Assembly: GCF_901709675.1 (NCBI RefSeq)
Contig: NC_051106.1
Coordinates: forward strand, 9,930,001-9,994,000
Reading direction: 5' to 3'
Length of the DNA stretch: 64,000 nucleotides
Origin: Syngnathus acus
Lineage: Eukaryota; Chordata; Actinopteri; Syngnathiformes; Syngnathidae
The notes below the pieces were generated by a model. It had not been told where the DNA came from and ran no database searches. It saw only the letters and a program-made list of their open reading frames with translations. This document shows, piece by piece, positions 1-14,800 of this stretch. The position numbers and the translations under genes are program-made. How positions within the stretch are numbered: position 1 is the stretch's first letter; each line of letters starts with the position of its first letter.

Positions 1-3000
1 GACTGTAAATACTAGATTACCTTTACAATATACAGCAGGGAGCAAATATGCCACTAAACTAAGCCAGTTGTTGCGTTAACCCCACCTCTACCCCAAATAA
101 TTGTTTTCCTGTGTGTCACCCAGCTGGTAGGGAAAATCAAACGTGGATCCCCCCTCCCTCAGTAATATGAATAAAGTATGGCAAGCTTTCAAGTCACACG
201 AAGACCTCCAGAAATCAAAAGTGCATTATGTTTTCTCAGACATATCTGACAGGAGAAAAGATTCTACAATCTCTTCAGTCATGTCCGACATACGGCAGAC
301 TACCTGTGTGACCTACAAACTAAGAGAGGATCAGAAAAGGAAGAGAAACAGGATTAACTGGGGCTAGAGAGGCTACAAGATTACATTTAACCACCTTCAG
401 CGATTGTGCTAAGGTTGCATCTCAATGGCATAGTTCTTGATATCTTAAATTGACCTGAATTTTCAAGTGTTGTTGTAGTGTGAGCTACCAGCCGAAACTA
501 AAATAAGCCTAGAAAAATAAGCCCAAGCACATTTGCCCAAAGACGGCACTTAGTTCATCCAGCCAGCCTTTAGCGAAAGATCAATTGCAACATTATCGCG
601 AGCACATCAATGGCACATTAGCATGTATTTAGATTTGTTGAAGAAAACAATCGATTCTTCAATCAGCCAGTTGGAGAGTGCTCAAAAGGCAAATAAGAAG
701 CACTAATGAGCAATGTATTTGAAAGTCAATGAGCAATCAGGCATCGTCTGTGTTTATCAAATCAAGCTCTAAATAAACAACACCGAGGGAGAAAATATTG
801 TAGGACACAATGCTCAAGTGAAGCTAGAAAATGAATTGAACACGATTAAACCTTGCAAAAATGTAAGACAGAAGCTAGTGTAGCTTCCTCTCATCGTGTA
901 CGTGTAAGATTGCTTTTCAACGGGCACACGGTGAGTACCAGTAATTGATTCTAACGCTTGATTGAGTTTGGAATGATGAAAGCGCAAACAAGTGTCATTT
1001 GAAAATGCCTCTTGATGTGATCCGTCCGTTCATACACATTGATTCAAATGAATATACTACTATGTATTTCCCTCCAAGTATCATTCTGCATCAGCATTCC
1101 TTCGGTGATCAAGTCTACTGTTTACTGAAGGCCACAAGCCCTAAATGCTCTGAAAACACTGCATCAAATAAAAGTGGAGGGGAAGCCCTCCCACAGGGTC
1201 CCGATTCTCTGCTCATAACCCCCACAGCGTTGAATCCCCAATCAAGCAGAATGTGATCCCCCCCCCATTCTCCGAGGGCTACTCCTTCCCCCGCCCTCGG
1301 ATTCTTTCCTCCCGCCGCCACTGCTCTTTATGAAATAAGAATAAATTGAACTGCAGGCTAAACCCTTTCTCATCCAAGCCTAGATATGGCGACTGCGGGG
1401 AAACAAATATTGCATCTTCCATATTAGAACTCCCAAGGGTATTACTTAACTTCTTATAGAAAGGTCAACTCTCAAATGGGTGGAAAAAAGACAGCAGAAA
1501 AAAATGATTCCGTGGATGGCAAATAACGAGCTTTTCCCCTACAGATGAAAAAATGATTCGATGGTGAATGATGGATAGAGAAGATTAGACACTAGATAGC
1601 GCATTGATGTAAAGAACATCAGAAATCAAGATCTGTTTCCTGCTTTTATTCTTCAATCAATACATGAAACTTGACTTTTTTTTACTTTTAACATCTGTTT
1701 GAAATGGTTATCAACATTAACAGACTGAACTGAACTTAACAAAACAAGTGGATATAGTTTAGTAGGATAGTAGCTCCCTCTGATGTGAAAATTGAAAAAT
1801 GGAATATACTCGGGCAAGAGTTGAAGAATATTCTATTCATATAATTTCTTGCGGGCCAATTAAAAATGGACGATGTGCCGCAAATGGCCCGCGGGCCATA
1901 TATTGGATACCCCATTCTTTAGAATCTAAAGAATTTGAACAGTCGTGTGACCTTGATTTAGCTAATAATGTAACCGTTGTTTCATCAACACTTCTAATGG
2001 AAGAATTCCAGACTGTAGATCTTTGTCACAAAAATTGAAGTTGAAGACCAAAGTGTGCAAATGCCCCAGCCGACCTCCCAGTAATGATAAAGCTTTGGTG
2101 ACTATTGAGGACTAATCAGTCACAGTGATTCCCAAAAGGACATCATGGCCTAGTTATAAAAGATAAGCTCATAGTGTATTCCAGAGTGCTGAAGGAAGCA
2201 TACGTACAGTATATCCCATTTTATACTCGACAGGATAAAGCAATGGGGAGTGTGGAATGCAGGTGAAAAAGAGGATGGATGGATGGAGCAGGGGGAGAAA
2301 AGCATCAGAGTAGAACTGTGTCGGACAAGCAACAACTCAGTGAAAGGAACATTTTCAAGGGCAGGAATGAGACCAGACATATTGTGTATTTCGGGGAAAG
2401 CAGAATGACCAGGAGACGAGGTGGGAGGTACAGGGCCCTCGGCTTCAGCCGTTTTGGGCGCCCTCATTTCACAATGCTGCAACGAGAAAAAAACAAATCT
2501 GAAAAGACAGTGCTTCTCCCAAACATCCACTCAGGATGGAAAAAAGAGAACTATTTACTTCTTTATGAAGAAAAAAAGCAAGAATATGGAGCCATCAACC
2601 TTCAAAGTATCAATCCATACTCAAGAGACAGCATCAGTTAATGAATTGTGCATTTGTGACTGGTTCTAATACATTCCGATTTCAATCAATTAAGAAAAAA
2701 CATAAATAAAACAAAGAATATTTCTGGCCAATTTGCAGCATTTCTGACTTGCAATCTTATGTAATTGTGAATTTTATTCTTTGCATTCAGGTATTTATCT
2801 TTTTTTTTTTTAAGCATACCTGTCTTTGCAGCGTTCGTCTGTTTCGATCGCGAGTGCCCTTGTCGGCCACATACATATAGTAGTTGAAAACTGGGTTCTT
2901 ACCATTCCTAAGAGCAGTCAAAGAAAGTCAAGATGAACGAAATCCACCACGATAAGAACTTTGACTGGCAGATAAAGATGAAAAAGATCTGCAGGCTTGG

Positions 3001-4970
3001 CCGTGTACTGCGGATGACATAATGAAAAAAATTATATAACACTCAGTTGAGGAGAAGAAAAAAAGAAATCAGCAAGTATATCATGACATAGAAATCAAGC
3101 AGACACAGATGTCTGAAGCTTGCCAAAATACTGCAGCATTATTTTTAGACTGCAGCTCTGACTGTGTCTCTTTTCTGCCTATTTCATAACTCCAAAGAGT
3201 TTCCTCCCTCCTAAAGCGCTTGCATCTCTGTTTGTGAGCTGGGAAATAAAGGAACTGTCCTGTTTCCCTTTCTTTAATTGTGATCATGCCTCACTTGAGC
3301 TCTTTTGGTCTTCACTACATCACCACCTTTCCTCATAGTAACAGACAGTGGATCAATATCCATGTCTTAGTGCTCCAATTTCTATTGACTTTGTTTTCCT
3401 TAAGACTCCATAAAGAGCCAATAGGGAGTATGTGTCACCACTGTCGGTACCGTCTTCTGGCATTATCCCCTTCACTGTTGCTGCCCAATGAATTGTATCA
3501 AGTAGCTGAACCGAAGGACCACTGTAACATTAATTCTCTCTCCTTTTGCATTATTTTTTTTTCCCCTGATGGATTTCTTTTTTGTCGATCCCTGTCATCA
3601 GACATTACAAATGGAAACATTGAATTGGCTGAACTGGTTGCCAGCCTGGAGTGAAGTGGACTTCTGAACTGTGCCGACCAACGTACATGTAGAAATGTGA
3701 TCTTACAATGATGGGGTCACAGAGTAAACAGAGCAAGATCCTTCCCACCAGCCTCCACATCCCCTAGAGTGAACAAATCCTATTCGAGAAAGATGCGATG
3801 GGGAATGGACCTGGCGACAACGCTTTGAGGATAAAAGAGGATCATGCTCATTTGTTTTAGCACATGATGCTGTGGATATATAGAAATCTTTGAAGGAAGC
3901 CTAAAAGACAGTGCATGAGTCATGGGGAGGAAGTGTAGGTGTGTGCTGTAAGGAGTGTTGCGCACCATTGGCCGTGTTTGAATGTCTTTATCTTGGAGTA
4001 ATGAAGGCCCATGCTGTCCGCCAAGCAGCTGATGTAGCTCTTCATGCTGATGTGCACCTCAGGATATCGCTTTTGACGACGTACATTCATCATCAATCAA
4101 CCCTTGTTTCGCTGCACCACCATCTCATAATTTCATCCTAGGGACTCATCCTCAGTGGCTACAAGAACCTCTCGTAGGAAAAAAAGGTGCAATACTATGC
4201 TACACCACCAAATGAAAATCAATACATTTTGCATTGGTTTGACTTAAAATGGTCTTTGACTGACAGGTCAAAAGATGACATGCGCATAGATTCAATGAAA
4301 ATACAAATTCTTTTTGACATTAAAATATAGAATAAATACAGTAGGGCTGCAACAACCGATAAAAATCAATTATTAACAAGTGTTGGCTTGGATTCATTGT
4401 GCAACTACCTACAGGACAGTGGAAATCAGCATTGACGCTTTGGTAATTATAAACCTTCAAATAAGACACACAGAGCAGCCCCAAGTGTTGTAGAGCTACT
4501 TATCTTCTTGTATGATGACTATTCATGAGGACGCGTCTGCATTAAAAGTATTGCCCTTCACAATGCATTGGAGGGAAGGAGAGAGAGCGGGCCACATTAC
4601 AGGGACAAGTCTTACACAACAGCTAGTAACAAATATGATTTCAAATATTTGAATTCAAAACAAAGAAATGTATTGTTTGGAATGCGGTCATGGCTATGCA
4701 TAGAAGAATATAACGGTATGAAAAGAAATGATCTCGAAACAGCCACTCTGTCATAGTGAAGTGGAGCTGACAGATTCTTCATCCTCTGGGTTTCCAATTT
4801 TTCATGACAAATCAATCCATTTGTCATTGTTCAGCACTGCAGCTCAAGTAAATGATTGACAGTTGCCAGCATCCAGGAGAAGCCATGTGATGACGATGCT
4901 AAGAGCTTGTGACTGACAGGAGAACATTAGTCCATTTCTGAAGGGGCACAAAGTGGGTTTTTTGTTGTTT
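1..4970. other. Gene-free stretch, left end
   Basis: I see no convincing coding exon here on either strand. The open frames are short, unrelated to each other and lack splice context. A 50-60 bp patch near 1848-1905 is rich in GGCCCGCGGGCC-like motifs and looks like a decayed relative of the hAT MITE at 59260. The phrase at about 4339-4375 (GGGCTGCAACAACCGATAA) resembles the edge of a common fish interspersed repeat. The rest is AT-rich unique-looking sequence. Confidence 0.6.
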
Positions 4971-4999
4971 CCCCCCCCCCCCCCCCCCCCCCCCCCCCC
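4971..4999 (+). repeat. Poly-C homopolymer, 29 nt
   Basis: An uninterrupted run of 29 C preceded by a T/G-rich stretch. Such long G/C homopolymers are unusual and error-prone in sequencing, so the length is uncertain. The open frames across it that give poly-glycine on the minus strand are artefacts of the tract. Confidence 0.95.
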
Positions 5000-7900
5000 A
5001 CTGAACCCCAAATCCCTTGCAGCAATCCTGCCTCCAATGGCGACAATACCCAGCATGAGGTTACAAATATTGATTGACTGAATAATTCAACATATAACAT
5101 TACAAATAAAAATCCCAAGAAAGAAAGAAAACATTCATCAGTAGACATCATATGATGTTTATGTGAGTTAAGCAAGTTCTTACTTTACCTAAAGTCTGGT
5201 ACCGTGGTCATTTAACATTTTTTTGGAAATTGTCCATTTTTCAAAATTAAAAGCACACACCATCTGGAATGGCAGGTGGTATTCCTTGTGAAGTCATCAA
5301 CAACACCTTGCCATTCAAATGATGACACAAGTTCACTTTTTTTTTTAATGACATATCTTCAATGTACTTGATTTTATTTTTTATAAAGCTAATTTTATTT
5401 TGACCCATAAACTTTGTAATAAAACAAACATCACTGTCTCGTCCTAGTGGTCCCCTTCAACACTTCCTCGGGCACTATTATTGTCCCCCTCTGATTAAAA
5501 AGAATCAAGAAGCTCCTGGAGAGCAAACAGATGGCCCGAGCTTTACAAAACCCAAGGTCCCTTTGCCCACAAAGCACTTTTCTTTTGTAATTGTGCCTTA
5601 AGGGGGAACAAGCCCATGTGGTTTTACAAACTGGGCGATACAAGAAGGGGGTGGTATTGTGGCACGGATCTTGTGGTCAGTAGGCCAAAGTCATCTTTAG
5701 AAGAAGAAAAAAAAAAATACACTAAACTGCGCATTTGAGCATCCTCGCATACGATTGCATGACCTACATTTATCTTTTCTTCTGCTGCCTATCTGAACAA
5801 TGATTTTTAAAAACACCACAATAACTCTCGGCAGATGTTTTGATCTTAGGAACGAATGGTAAAGACGTGCGTATGAAAACATTTACCCAATAGTTGAAAT
5901 GTTAAAAGTCAAGTAGTCTGTAATAGTGGTAGTCGACCAATTGGGTAAAACAGATGAGTATGAGAGTGTGTCATTTTCTTCTGTGAACAGTGTGTGGGTG
6001 CTTGAAATTAAAGCAGCAGCAGAGTCTGCATGTGCACCCACACAGATAAAATAAAGGACGGATTTTTTTAAAAGGAATTAAAGAAATGACTTGGTAACGA
6101 CTGGCTTGAAAAAGGGCCGTTTTTCTCTATGATTAATTTGGGAAAGTGTATTCCGTGACATACTACGTCGAAGAATTTTGCAGGAATAAGTAAAAAGTGT
6201 CAAATATTATCGGGTGTCCATACAGTGGTTATGTCACTGGAGAAAATAATTGAGAGGCAATAACAGATCAGGAGTCGCTTCTTTTCATATCTCTGTCAGG
6301 TAGTATATAACCTTCATGGAATGTGTTTTGCAGTTGTAAAGTGCTTGTCAATCATCGTCTTTTGTTTATTCCTTGATGTCGGCTCTCTTCTCAACACGCC
6401 TTTTACTGCCGTATCAAGCACAGCAATTCAACTTTCAGACCATTTTTTTAATCCCCCGCTGTTTGACTCGCTCGGTTACTTTCAAACGTATTCTGGGATA
6501 AGTTGTTGATGTCTCTTGCTCTTGCTTAGTGGAGGAATCTTTTCACCAAGCGCTACAGGTGGATTTGTTAAATCAACATTCTGTAGGAAATTTTAGCTCG
6601 ATAAATTATCCTCTACTTAAGATACAGCAAGCATCACACAAATATCAATGAGCCGTGCCGATCAATACTACATGAAGGGTGAATCATGACGACCACTGAA
6701 AGGAAAAGGAAGAAACGCAATTCCTTAGAGACCAAAATCGATAAAGTTATCGGCAAAGTGGAGCCGAGGAAGGCCACGCTGTTCGGTGGTCTTGGCACAA
6801 CCACAATGGACAAAAAGCAAACGCAAGAGAACTGCATCAATCAATCAAAATCTGCAATCAATCAATCAAAAGCCTTTATTTATTAGAAAAAAATGGGTAA
6901 CTTGAAAAGACAAAGATAAGCGACCACAAACAAAGGATGGATTAAAAAAACATGCAAACAGTGTAAAATCTATATATGATAATATTTCTGTTTGCTACTT
7001 TGACAACAGAGACAAAGAGGGAATATAAATAATATTTGGGGACTGTACCAAACTGAAGCATTATAATTGCACAAACTATTTTAGATTCCTTCAACAAGCA
7101 TCAAGCAATTAAGAATGAAAGTCAAATTTCCTACAGTCTGTCCATCTTTTCACCAGATCTTCACCCAAAATTGGCTGCACACGTGAGCAGAGTTTATAAA
7201 CTGCCCCGGGAAATAATTGAGTCAACCGAGTTAATTGCTATCTCAACCATCATCCTCAAAAAGAGTCGCTGTGTGTCAGCCGTCGGCAGCAATCGATCCA
7301 CTTGCAATCGAGCGACTGAGAAAGTGAAAGTGAGTGAAACTCATTGCTCAATGTGTTTGTGCATGTCCAGACTTGACTTGCATGTATTCACAGATTAGCA
7401 TTTTTCGTCTTCACACAGCAACGATAAATCTGCATACAATTAGTTTGAGATTCACGCATGTCTGGTCCACCAAGAAAACATTCTCTTCCTTTTACATCAT
7501 TTGTCTGGTCATCTGTAATGTTTTCAAGCATATCCAAAACCTTCTTAAATGTCAAATTGAATTAAATGACAGGTAACAATAACTCATCGCCCTGCAATCT
7601 TTTGCTTGGAATTGATCTTGCCATTTCACCAAAGGCCGCCCTACCCAACCTATCAATCTCGCCCATAATAGACTATATGATTATAAATCACTTAACTGAA
7701 TGGTTCAGCCACATCACTGTGCACTAATTGAAATGTTCAGTCTTGATATCACAATCACTCGCTGTCCTTTCCTGGAACACGAGTACGAACAGGGATACGA
7801 GGTGCGGGTTTGATCTTAAACCTATTTTAAGTACGGTGTACGGATGGGTTTTAAAAGTGCTGGAACATTCATGCCTCGGCTTTTCTGTGTATCCATATAG

Positions 7901-10900
7901 AACAAGAACATTTCTTTGTAGGTAAATAAAGAAAACACTGTTGCTCCGTGACAAAAAAAAATAAAATTGCCACCAGACAAACAAACGTCTTGAATGCAAT
8001 ATTGAAGAGGCGAGGCGTACGAGGAAGCTGTCACGAGAGCATCGATTGACATGACAGACAGGAAGTCCAAGGCAGACTAAAGTCGACCTGGCACGATTTC
8101 ATTACCTCTATTTGAACCATACGCGTTCCATATTTCTTAGAATAAAAGTTAAGTATCATCAATCATTTTAACAGGATTGGCCTTATTCATTATTCTGTAT
8201 TATTCTTTCATCTTGTTATCTCAATTGTTTTGATTGCGTCAGAAGAATCTGCGTTTTCAAAGCACTGCTGATGAAATCACAGAAAAGCCTGATTCACTAC
8301 CAAAATATAACGTTTATTGCTTTTTAATTCAGTTTAAGAAAAACAGGCTGTTGTGTTTTGCAGATGTTGCTATTATCACCTTTGCGTCCACGACAAAATA
8401 ACCTCTACTGTGTTATTACTGTTTTCTATCAACTGCAGTATTCGAACAATATGAAATATTTGTACATAGCTACAGAGCAACAGGTTTGACAACATACCTT
8501 TATTGCGCTGGCTGTGAGTCATACCTGAAATGAAATGCACAGGTGAAGCCAGCAGATAAAGACAGATTGAAGTGTAGGAAATGCTTCAAAGCATTGAAAT
8601 ATTTTCAGGGCAGCTTCAGAAAGCCAATCAATTGCTGACAAATTCAAAGTGTGTCCTTTCAGTGGCAAAGAGCCATGCCTATGACACCGCTGTTGTTTGT
8701 TAGCGCCTTCTTCTGACTCATGCCATTTGCTTATTACACTTTTCAATTTGGATGGGCAAAATCGACTGCTCCCACATGAGACAAGTAGAACAGAGCCGAG
8801 TCGGATGTGTAGACCTGTGAAGTGGCAAATGATGTCTAAACAAGAGGACTACTTTCAACACTGGCTCCTTATTTTCCTTCCGAAACTCGAGATGTCCTTT
8901 TTTTTTCGATCAGGAAAATGATGTTGGCTTACATTTTCAATTCTATCAGTTTGTTTTGGATAACTACTCTCAAAATGCAGCAGTGGACGCAGTAGAATAC
9001 AAATATTGTGCCCACGATATATTATATATCCTTTTCTGAGAAAGCGTATCACAAAGCATATCAAATGACAACAGAACTTTCCTGTCATTGAGATTGACCT
9101 CAATTTTGTTCGATAAATGCTGCACATTATGTTCACTATAGACCCACATGAAAATGTATTTTATGCCTGGACCAGCCCTCCCATAGATTCAGCCTACTGT
9201 TGTTTGCCAACATGATACAAAAGAAGTTTGGGATGAATGGATGGATGGAGTTTAAAGGCATGTAGCGTTTTATAATAACAAAGAGGCAGCTTCAACGCAT
9301 TCAAATTTATTTTGCTGCCAGTCTTCCCTTGTCACAAGAGAGCACATGTTATTAAACCGAATAGCAATATTGTTAGTACATAATTCAATCGGCACGCTTT
9401 CATTTTGAATGCCCTTCAATACACAATGTAATATTTTAGACCAAATATTAAATAAGTGTCTATCTGCTGAGCTAATATATTTTTTTTTGTTTCTGACAAG
9501 TTTTGAAGTTTGCAGTGCTGAACCTGAGAGGCAAGTGGTGAAGTTGAAATAAATCAAAGTGCTGTGTCCAAAGCTTTTGAACAATAAGACGGCTTTGAAT
9601 AGCATGCAGACGCAAGCACGCTGTCAGCCAAATGATGGACTGACAAGCTCTGCTGCCGGGCCTGAAGACACAGCACATTTCCACCAATCTTTCGAATTAA
9701 CGTCAGCAAGCCACTTTCAAACACCTCTGTTGCATCAGCCGGGGCCGCGGCCCGCCCACGCCACAGCGCCATATTTACTCTTCTGAAATGATTCCCTTTG
9801 AGCAAACCTCTTGAGAAAGCCGGGTCGAACATTATTGCAACTTTTGTTTAGGGATGATCTCCGAAATGGATCGTGACTTTGGGAATTGAACGTTTCCTCA
9901 GCTGCATGCTTAGATGGATCTTCTCAACCACTCAGTTGGGCCATCGACAACGAGCGCGGTGTGCTTTTGTCGCGAGTGTGGTCGTGTCTTAATCGATTTA
10001 CATTTTGATTTGGTTTTGTTTCATCGGATGTCTTGTTTTCTTGTGCCTCTTTTGTTTCCATCTGTGCTCGTGTATTCCAATGAGCTCCCTCAGCCACAGA
10101 TTGTCTCGACACTTATTTCGTTTTCTGCTTTCTTCTTCTTATGCTTTCTCCATTGTTTGGGTTTGCTGCATGTTGCTGAGTCCCATCTGCCCGAGCACCT
10201 GGCCCTTTCCTCCTTGATTCCCCAACTGCCCTTTTCTCAGTTGTGTGTGCGTATAAATAAATGATCCTAAATGAAATCAATAAAAAAAGAAAACCCAAAT
10301 CAAAGGAGTCAAATATGTACACACACACTATGTGTTGATCACATCCTCAAAAGCACATCTTTTATGTCTGAGCACATCTCTGACCTCATTTCTTGACTTT
10401 TCTGTGCTTAATCACTTCAACAGAATGGACTTGTGCAATTTTAAGTACAGACATGGGCAGCTTAGTTGTGGATTCTTGCAATTTCATGCACTACTGGATT
10501 TGCCCTTGGCCTGCCGAGTTGCAGCTTTTCTGAACTCTCCACTATTTTGAGGCATGTTTTGCTCGGATGGCATCATGGTGAGCAACACAACAGCTGGGCC
10601 AGTTGGGTTCACTCTTGCTTTTTGAAACACTGAATTGTGCTAAGAACATGATCACCTTCATGTTCCTAACATCAGAAATGACGATAAAGGTCAAACAAAC
10701 GGGCAATACACAAAAAATGATTTGTTAACAAGTTCTAATCGTTTAGGTCAATGAAAGGCACCTCAAAACGGATCACAGTTGGTAAAAGAACTTGATAGAA
10801 TTATTCCAAAAAAAAGTTACTGAATGGACTGTGAACATGGTGCTGCTTGGTAAGTCCCAAGTGATCTCTTAGGTGCTTTTCAAATGAAAGTGTTTGGTGG

Positions 10901-11690
10901 CTAGAATGTCATGGCTGACCTTCTGTCCTGTATTTTATTCATACGCTCACCGTCGGTGGTTATTTTTTTCTTCCTCACCTTCATTGACCTTTTCCTATTT
11001 ATTTTATTTATTTTTTATTCTAAACAATAAGAGCTGCATGTACAATATCACAGCATTCCTCAGTGTAACAAATTGAGATGCAAAGGTCTCAGGTGCACAG
11101 TATCTTTCATCTGTGGCAAAATAGAAAACAGCACAGTATGTGGATGGGAAGGTTAAGTTAAATTTCCCTGCAGAATTCTGCACATCCAGAATGAATCCAT
11201 CAGTATGGCTGCCCGTGTTTTATATGAGAGGACTCCACAGTCTTTGAAGTCACTTTCAGTGGTCATCATGATTGTCAGAGAAACAAAAGCACGCCATTTT
11301 ATTTTACCAGCTTGTAATACACTATATAGTCTGCAGAAGAGAAAACAAGATGACACTCAGGAACACTCTCATTCTTGTTTGGAAAATTGCTACGACTAAC
11401 TTTGGAGTTGTTTCTAAAAAATGGTTCATCGTAGCTGTTTTAACATCTTTTGCTCGTTCTAAGCCGTTTTCCTCAGACATAACTTTATTCGTGGTGATGT
11501 GTGCTTGACGTAAGACGGAACTGGGATAAGATCAGAGTTTGGGATTCAATAATAAAATCCATCAGAGTAAAAAAAAAAAAACATTTGAACTTTGAGCACA
11601 ACTGAAGGTGGTCTTGCAAACAAACTCTGGTTCAGTGCAACAGACTCATGCATACCTTTTAGATACTCTTTGAATCCTGATTGGGGCTTT
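5000..11690. other. Gene-free stretch
   Basis: No exon with splice context or recognisable protein family was found. Minor items: a (CAAT)n-like patch at about 6833-6885 followed by TTTATTTATTAG, which resembles the tail of a minus-strand LINE or SINE; a GGAT simple repeat near 9236-9248; and a GC-rich island at about 9735-9775 next to a CArG-like CCATATTTA. The remainder looks like ordinary AT-rich intergenic sequence. Confidence 0.55.
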
Positions 11691-11696
11691 TTTTAA

Positions 11697-11812
11697 CTTG
11701 ATGCAACTTTTTCGCCCTTTTTGAAACTTTTTTCTTGAACCAACACCAAATGAACCCACACACAATGTTGTACATGTGTGACAATGACAATAAAGATCTA
11801 TCTATCTATACT
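11697..11812 (+). mobile_element. 3' tail of a degenerate LINE-type element
   Basis: The sequence ends in GTGTGACAATGACAATAAAG followed by (ATCT)n. A 3' end with an AATAAAG box and a short tandem tail is typical of fish L2/CR1-like LINEs and the SINEs that borrow their tails. Only the 3' end is visible and no reverse transcriptase frame lies upstream. The assignment rests on memory of the motif and not on an alignment. Confidence 0.45.
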
Positions 11813-14800
11813 TCCAGACTACAGAAGCAAATGATATGCCCGTACACACGTGGTGTATTTGCTGATAAACCAAGATACACACAAAATTCTCTTCCTTCTT
11901 TGTTGTAAATCTCATGTCTGCTGTCTTGCCGAGGCCAACCTGAGCCTGAGTCTTGACAGCTATTTTGAGTTTCCAGGAAGAAATCACTTATTTCCTCTGG
12001 GTTTTAGTCTCACTGGTGGTGGTTATTTGACAAAGCGTCACCGTGGAGCTTTCTGTTGGCGCTGGCAATAGGTTAGAGGAAAGTGTGTTGTGTGTGCGGG
12101 TGCTTTCATGCTGACAAAGGGAGGGATGAGGAAAAGGAGCATCTCCCCATCCTTTTTCGTCCCATGCTAATTCGTTCCATCGCCACGCTAATGGGATTTG
12201 GAGGGCTATTGGAGCTGGCCAACGTGATATCCCTGTTCTCAATGATTCCCTCTGACTTGCATGTTAGTTTCCTGATTCATTCTCCGCTTGCACAGGCCTC
12301 CATTAAAGAGCAGGGGGGGAGTCATTTGGATCAGGATTGTTATAGTCCTCTGCTATATGGACTGCTGAATTTTATTCTTAGTAGAGCGAGTGCACAACAA
12401 AAGCGATCTGAGCTACAGGGGACTTTATTGCCATAATAGCGGCACAGCTGTGGCCCCCACTGGAGCTTCTTTATTCAGACAGAGTTTATGTTTATGGCCA
12501 TTCATGAGGGCACTTTTGCAAGTCATAATTTCAAGCAGTCTTTTGGGTTATGTGCTCATATCTACTTGAATTATGGAGTGGAAACACCAAGGTCAGAATT
12601 GCAGCCAATTCCTCAAAGAAATGAGGAGGCCACACAATATCAATTGTAAACTCCTCATTTTTGGAACCGAATATTTAAGTCCGATTTATGAACTCAACTA
12701 CTTCATTTTAAAGCTTGCTCAACTGAACTTTGAGCTACTTTGTGTGGATGAACGTTGGAGGCTGACATAGGCACGTTGGGTTTCATTAGGGTTAAGAATG
12801 CGCATGTGAGATGAAGAAAAGCCAGACCTCACCCCCCCCCCCTTCTAAAAAAAAAAATAATTTTGTAATTTACTCATGGCAACACTTGGTAGAGGGAAGG
12901 GAATTTTGTGTGTATTTGAGAGCAAGCTCATGGTTCCCCTCTGGTGGTTTCCCTAAGTGACAAGCCCACAGGATTAAAGAAGTGTTAGTTAATCCTAAAG
13001 TGCATTGGGGAATCCAGCACGGTGGTCCAAGACTAGCTTTGCATGGTCCACTCAGTTAGCTATCGCCGTTAAATGTAAAGACGGTTATCCTTGACACTAA
13101 AAATGGATTCATTCAAACAGAATACTGTCCACACATTCAAAGGTTGATAGCATCCAACCTTTAACATCATCACTCTGTTCCTTTGATTCAGCAGGTTGAG
13201 AAAAGACCAACGCTTCTGAGGCAAAGGGTTAAACACTTTCTCGCCCCCTCACGCATCATTTCAAACTACCCACACGGCCCCAGCTCAACTCCGCAATCTA
13301 TCCGCGTGCTAACCGTTTGGAGACGACATAGTGCATCACTAGTTGGCTGTCTCATGACTCGAGAGTCCCTACGAGCTCTAGTCGACCCCATTCTGAGCAT
13401 TGATATCATTCAGCGGTTTCGCTGCAAGCATTGCTTTAATTTGTCATCCTATACTGTGTATCTTTGCATCTGTCTGTGTGTTGCAGATTTTCTTTTTCCA
13501 CCTGGGTGGGTGTGGAACGAATCCCTCACGATGAACGGGAGTTCTCTGTGGTGAAACACACAAGAGCGAGCGAGGGAGCTGATTGGTGGAGATGCAATGA
13601 AAATGGCAAATGCAGGAGGACCATAACAATGAATAACTAAATAAGCAGCATAGACCCTGGAGGGCGTGGACACTTAAAGCTGAGTATATACTGTGCCAAT
13701 TAAGCCTCTTTCAAGCCCCATTACGAGTGTAACTCATTTTTTAATCCGAGCCAACAGCAAATTTGGTTGGCTATGGCTAGCAAGGGAAATACAAGATATG
13801 ACTGGCAGGTCTAGTCGGATGAATTTATGGTATGTCGGAAATGCGGTCAGTCCCGCGGTGATCTGGTGCTTGGGATAGAGGGATGTCTTAACAATCAAAT
13901 CCTACCCAAGAAAATGTTGGACAGCAGTTTTATAAAAGTCTAAGACCGGCGTAATCTCTTCAAAACATGCCTTCACACAACACAGTCGGCCTTCAGTCAA
14001 ACAAATGAAAGGACTTAAGTCGTCTTACCCGGCCGGACGGGCCTAATGCTTTTTCCGTTGTGTCTCTAAAATGCATTTGCAAGTAGCTTCCAATATAATC
14101 TTGCAAATATATTTTAACACTGTGCATTTCTTTCAAAGCAACAGTGGCCGGTTAAGTTAAGTATGTTTTTTTTTGCTCAAGTACATCTAAAGGACATTCA
14201 TTTCCGCTTCGGACTCCTTTCTATGTGCCTTACTGAGACCACAGCTCAACCTTTTGACAGCTACCATCAACTCCTCCTTGAAGCCAAGGACAAAACATCT
14301 ATCCCTCCTCAAATCGGACATAAGAAATCTATTTTCAACCAACACTCGGTTCTCCTCATTTTAGCTTATTGCTGTGGCAGTTTATCTCACCTACTCTGGC
14401 TCTCTCTTCTGGAAAAAAACTTCTGTCAATGTCACAGCATCCTCCTCCTCCAAAAAAAAAAAAAAAAAAGCTCTGGCTTCAAGTTGCTCAACTGTGGCCC
14501 TCTTTAAGTCACAGTTACTGTTATCGTCCTCTTCCTTCATCGTGACGCCTGGTTCCTCGGAATCGTCCAGAAAAATATAAACGGCTAGGACTATTTTTGA
14601 CACATTTTTTTTGCTGTCTTTACAATCTTGTAAATAACAATATATGTTGTTTGTGTTTCTTTGGCATAGAGCACTAATGAGACGATTTAACGATATTTTA
14701 ATGATATTCCTGGAGGGTTCAGTTACTGAAGTGAACTAGAGGACTGGAAACTCATTAAAGTTTTAAAAAAAATAATAATCAGATGTGAATTTGTTGTCCA

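Noticed and set aside
4844-5175. Poly-glycine frames on the minus strand
   Set aside because: They arise from the 29-nt poly-C tract and have no other gene features.
14163-14507. 114-codon plus-strand frame, considered as a LINE endonuclease remnant
   Set aside because: A CLTET phrase recalls LINE endonucleases, but the surrounding residues do not follow the family and no second motif is present. Too weak to annotate.
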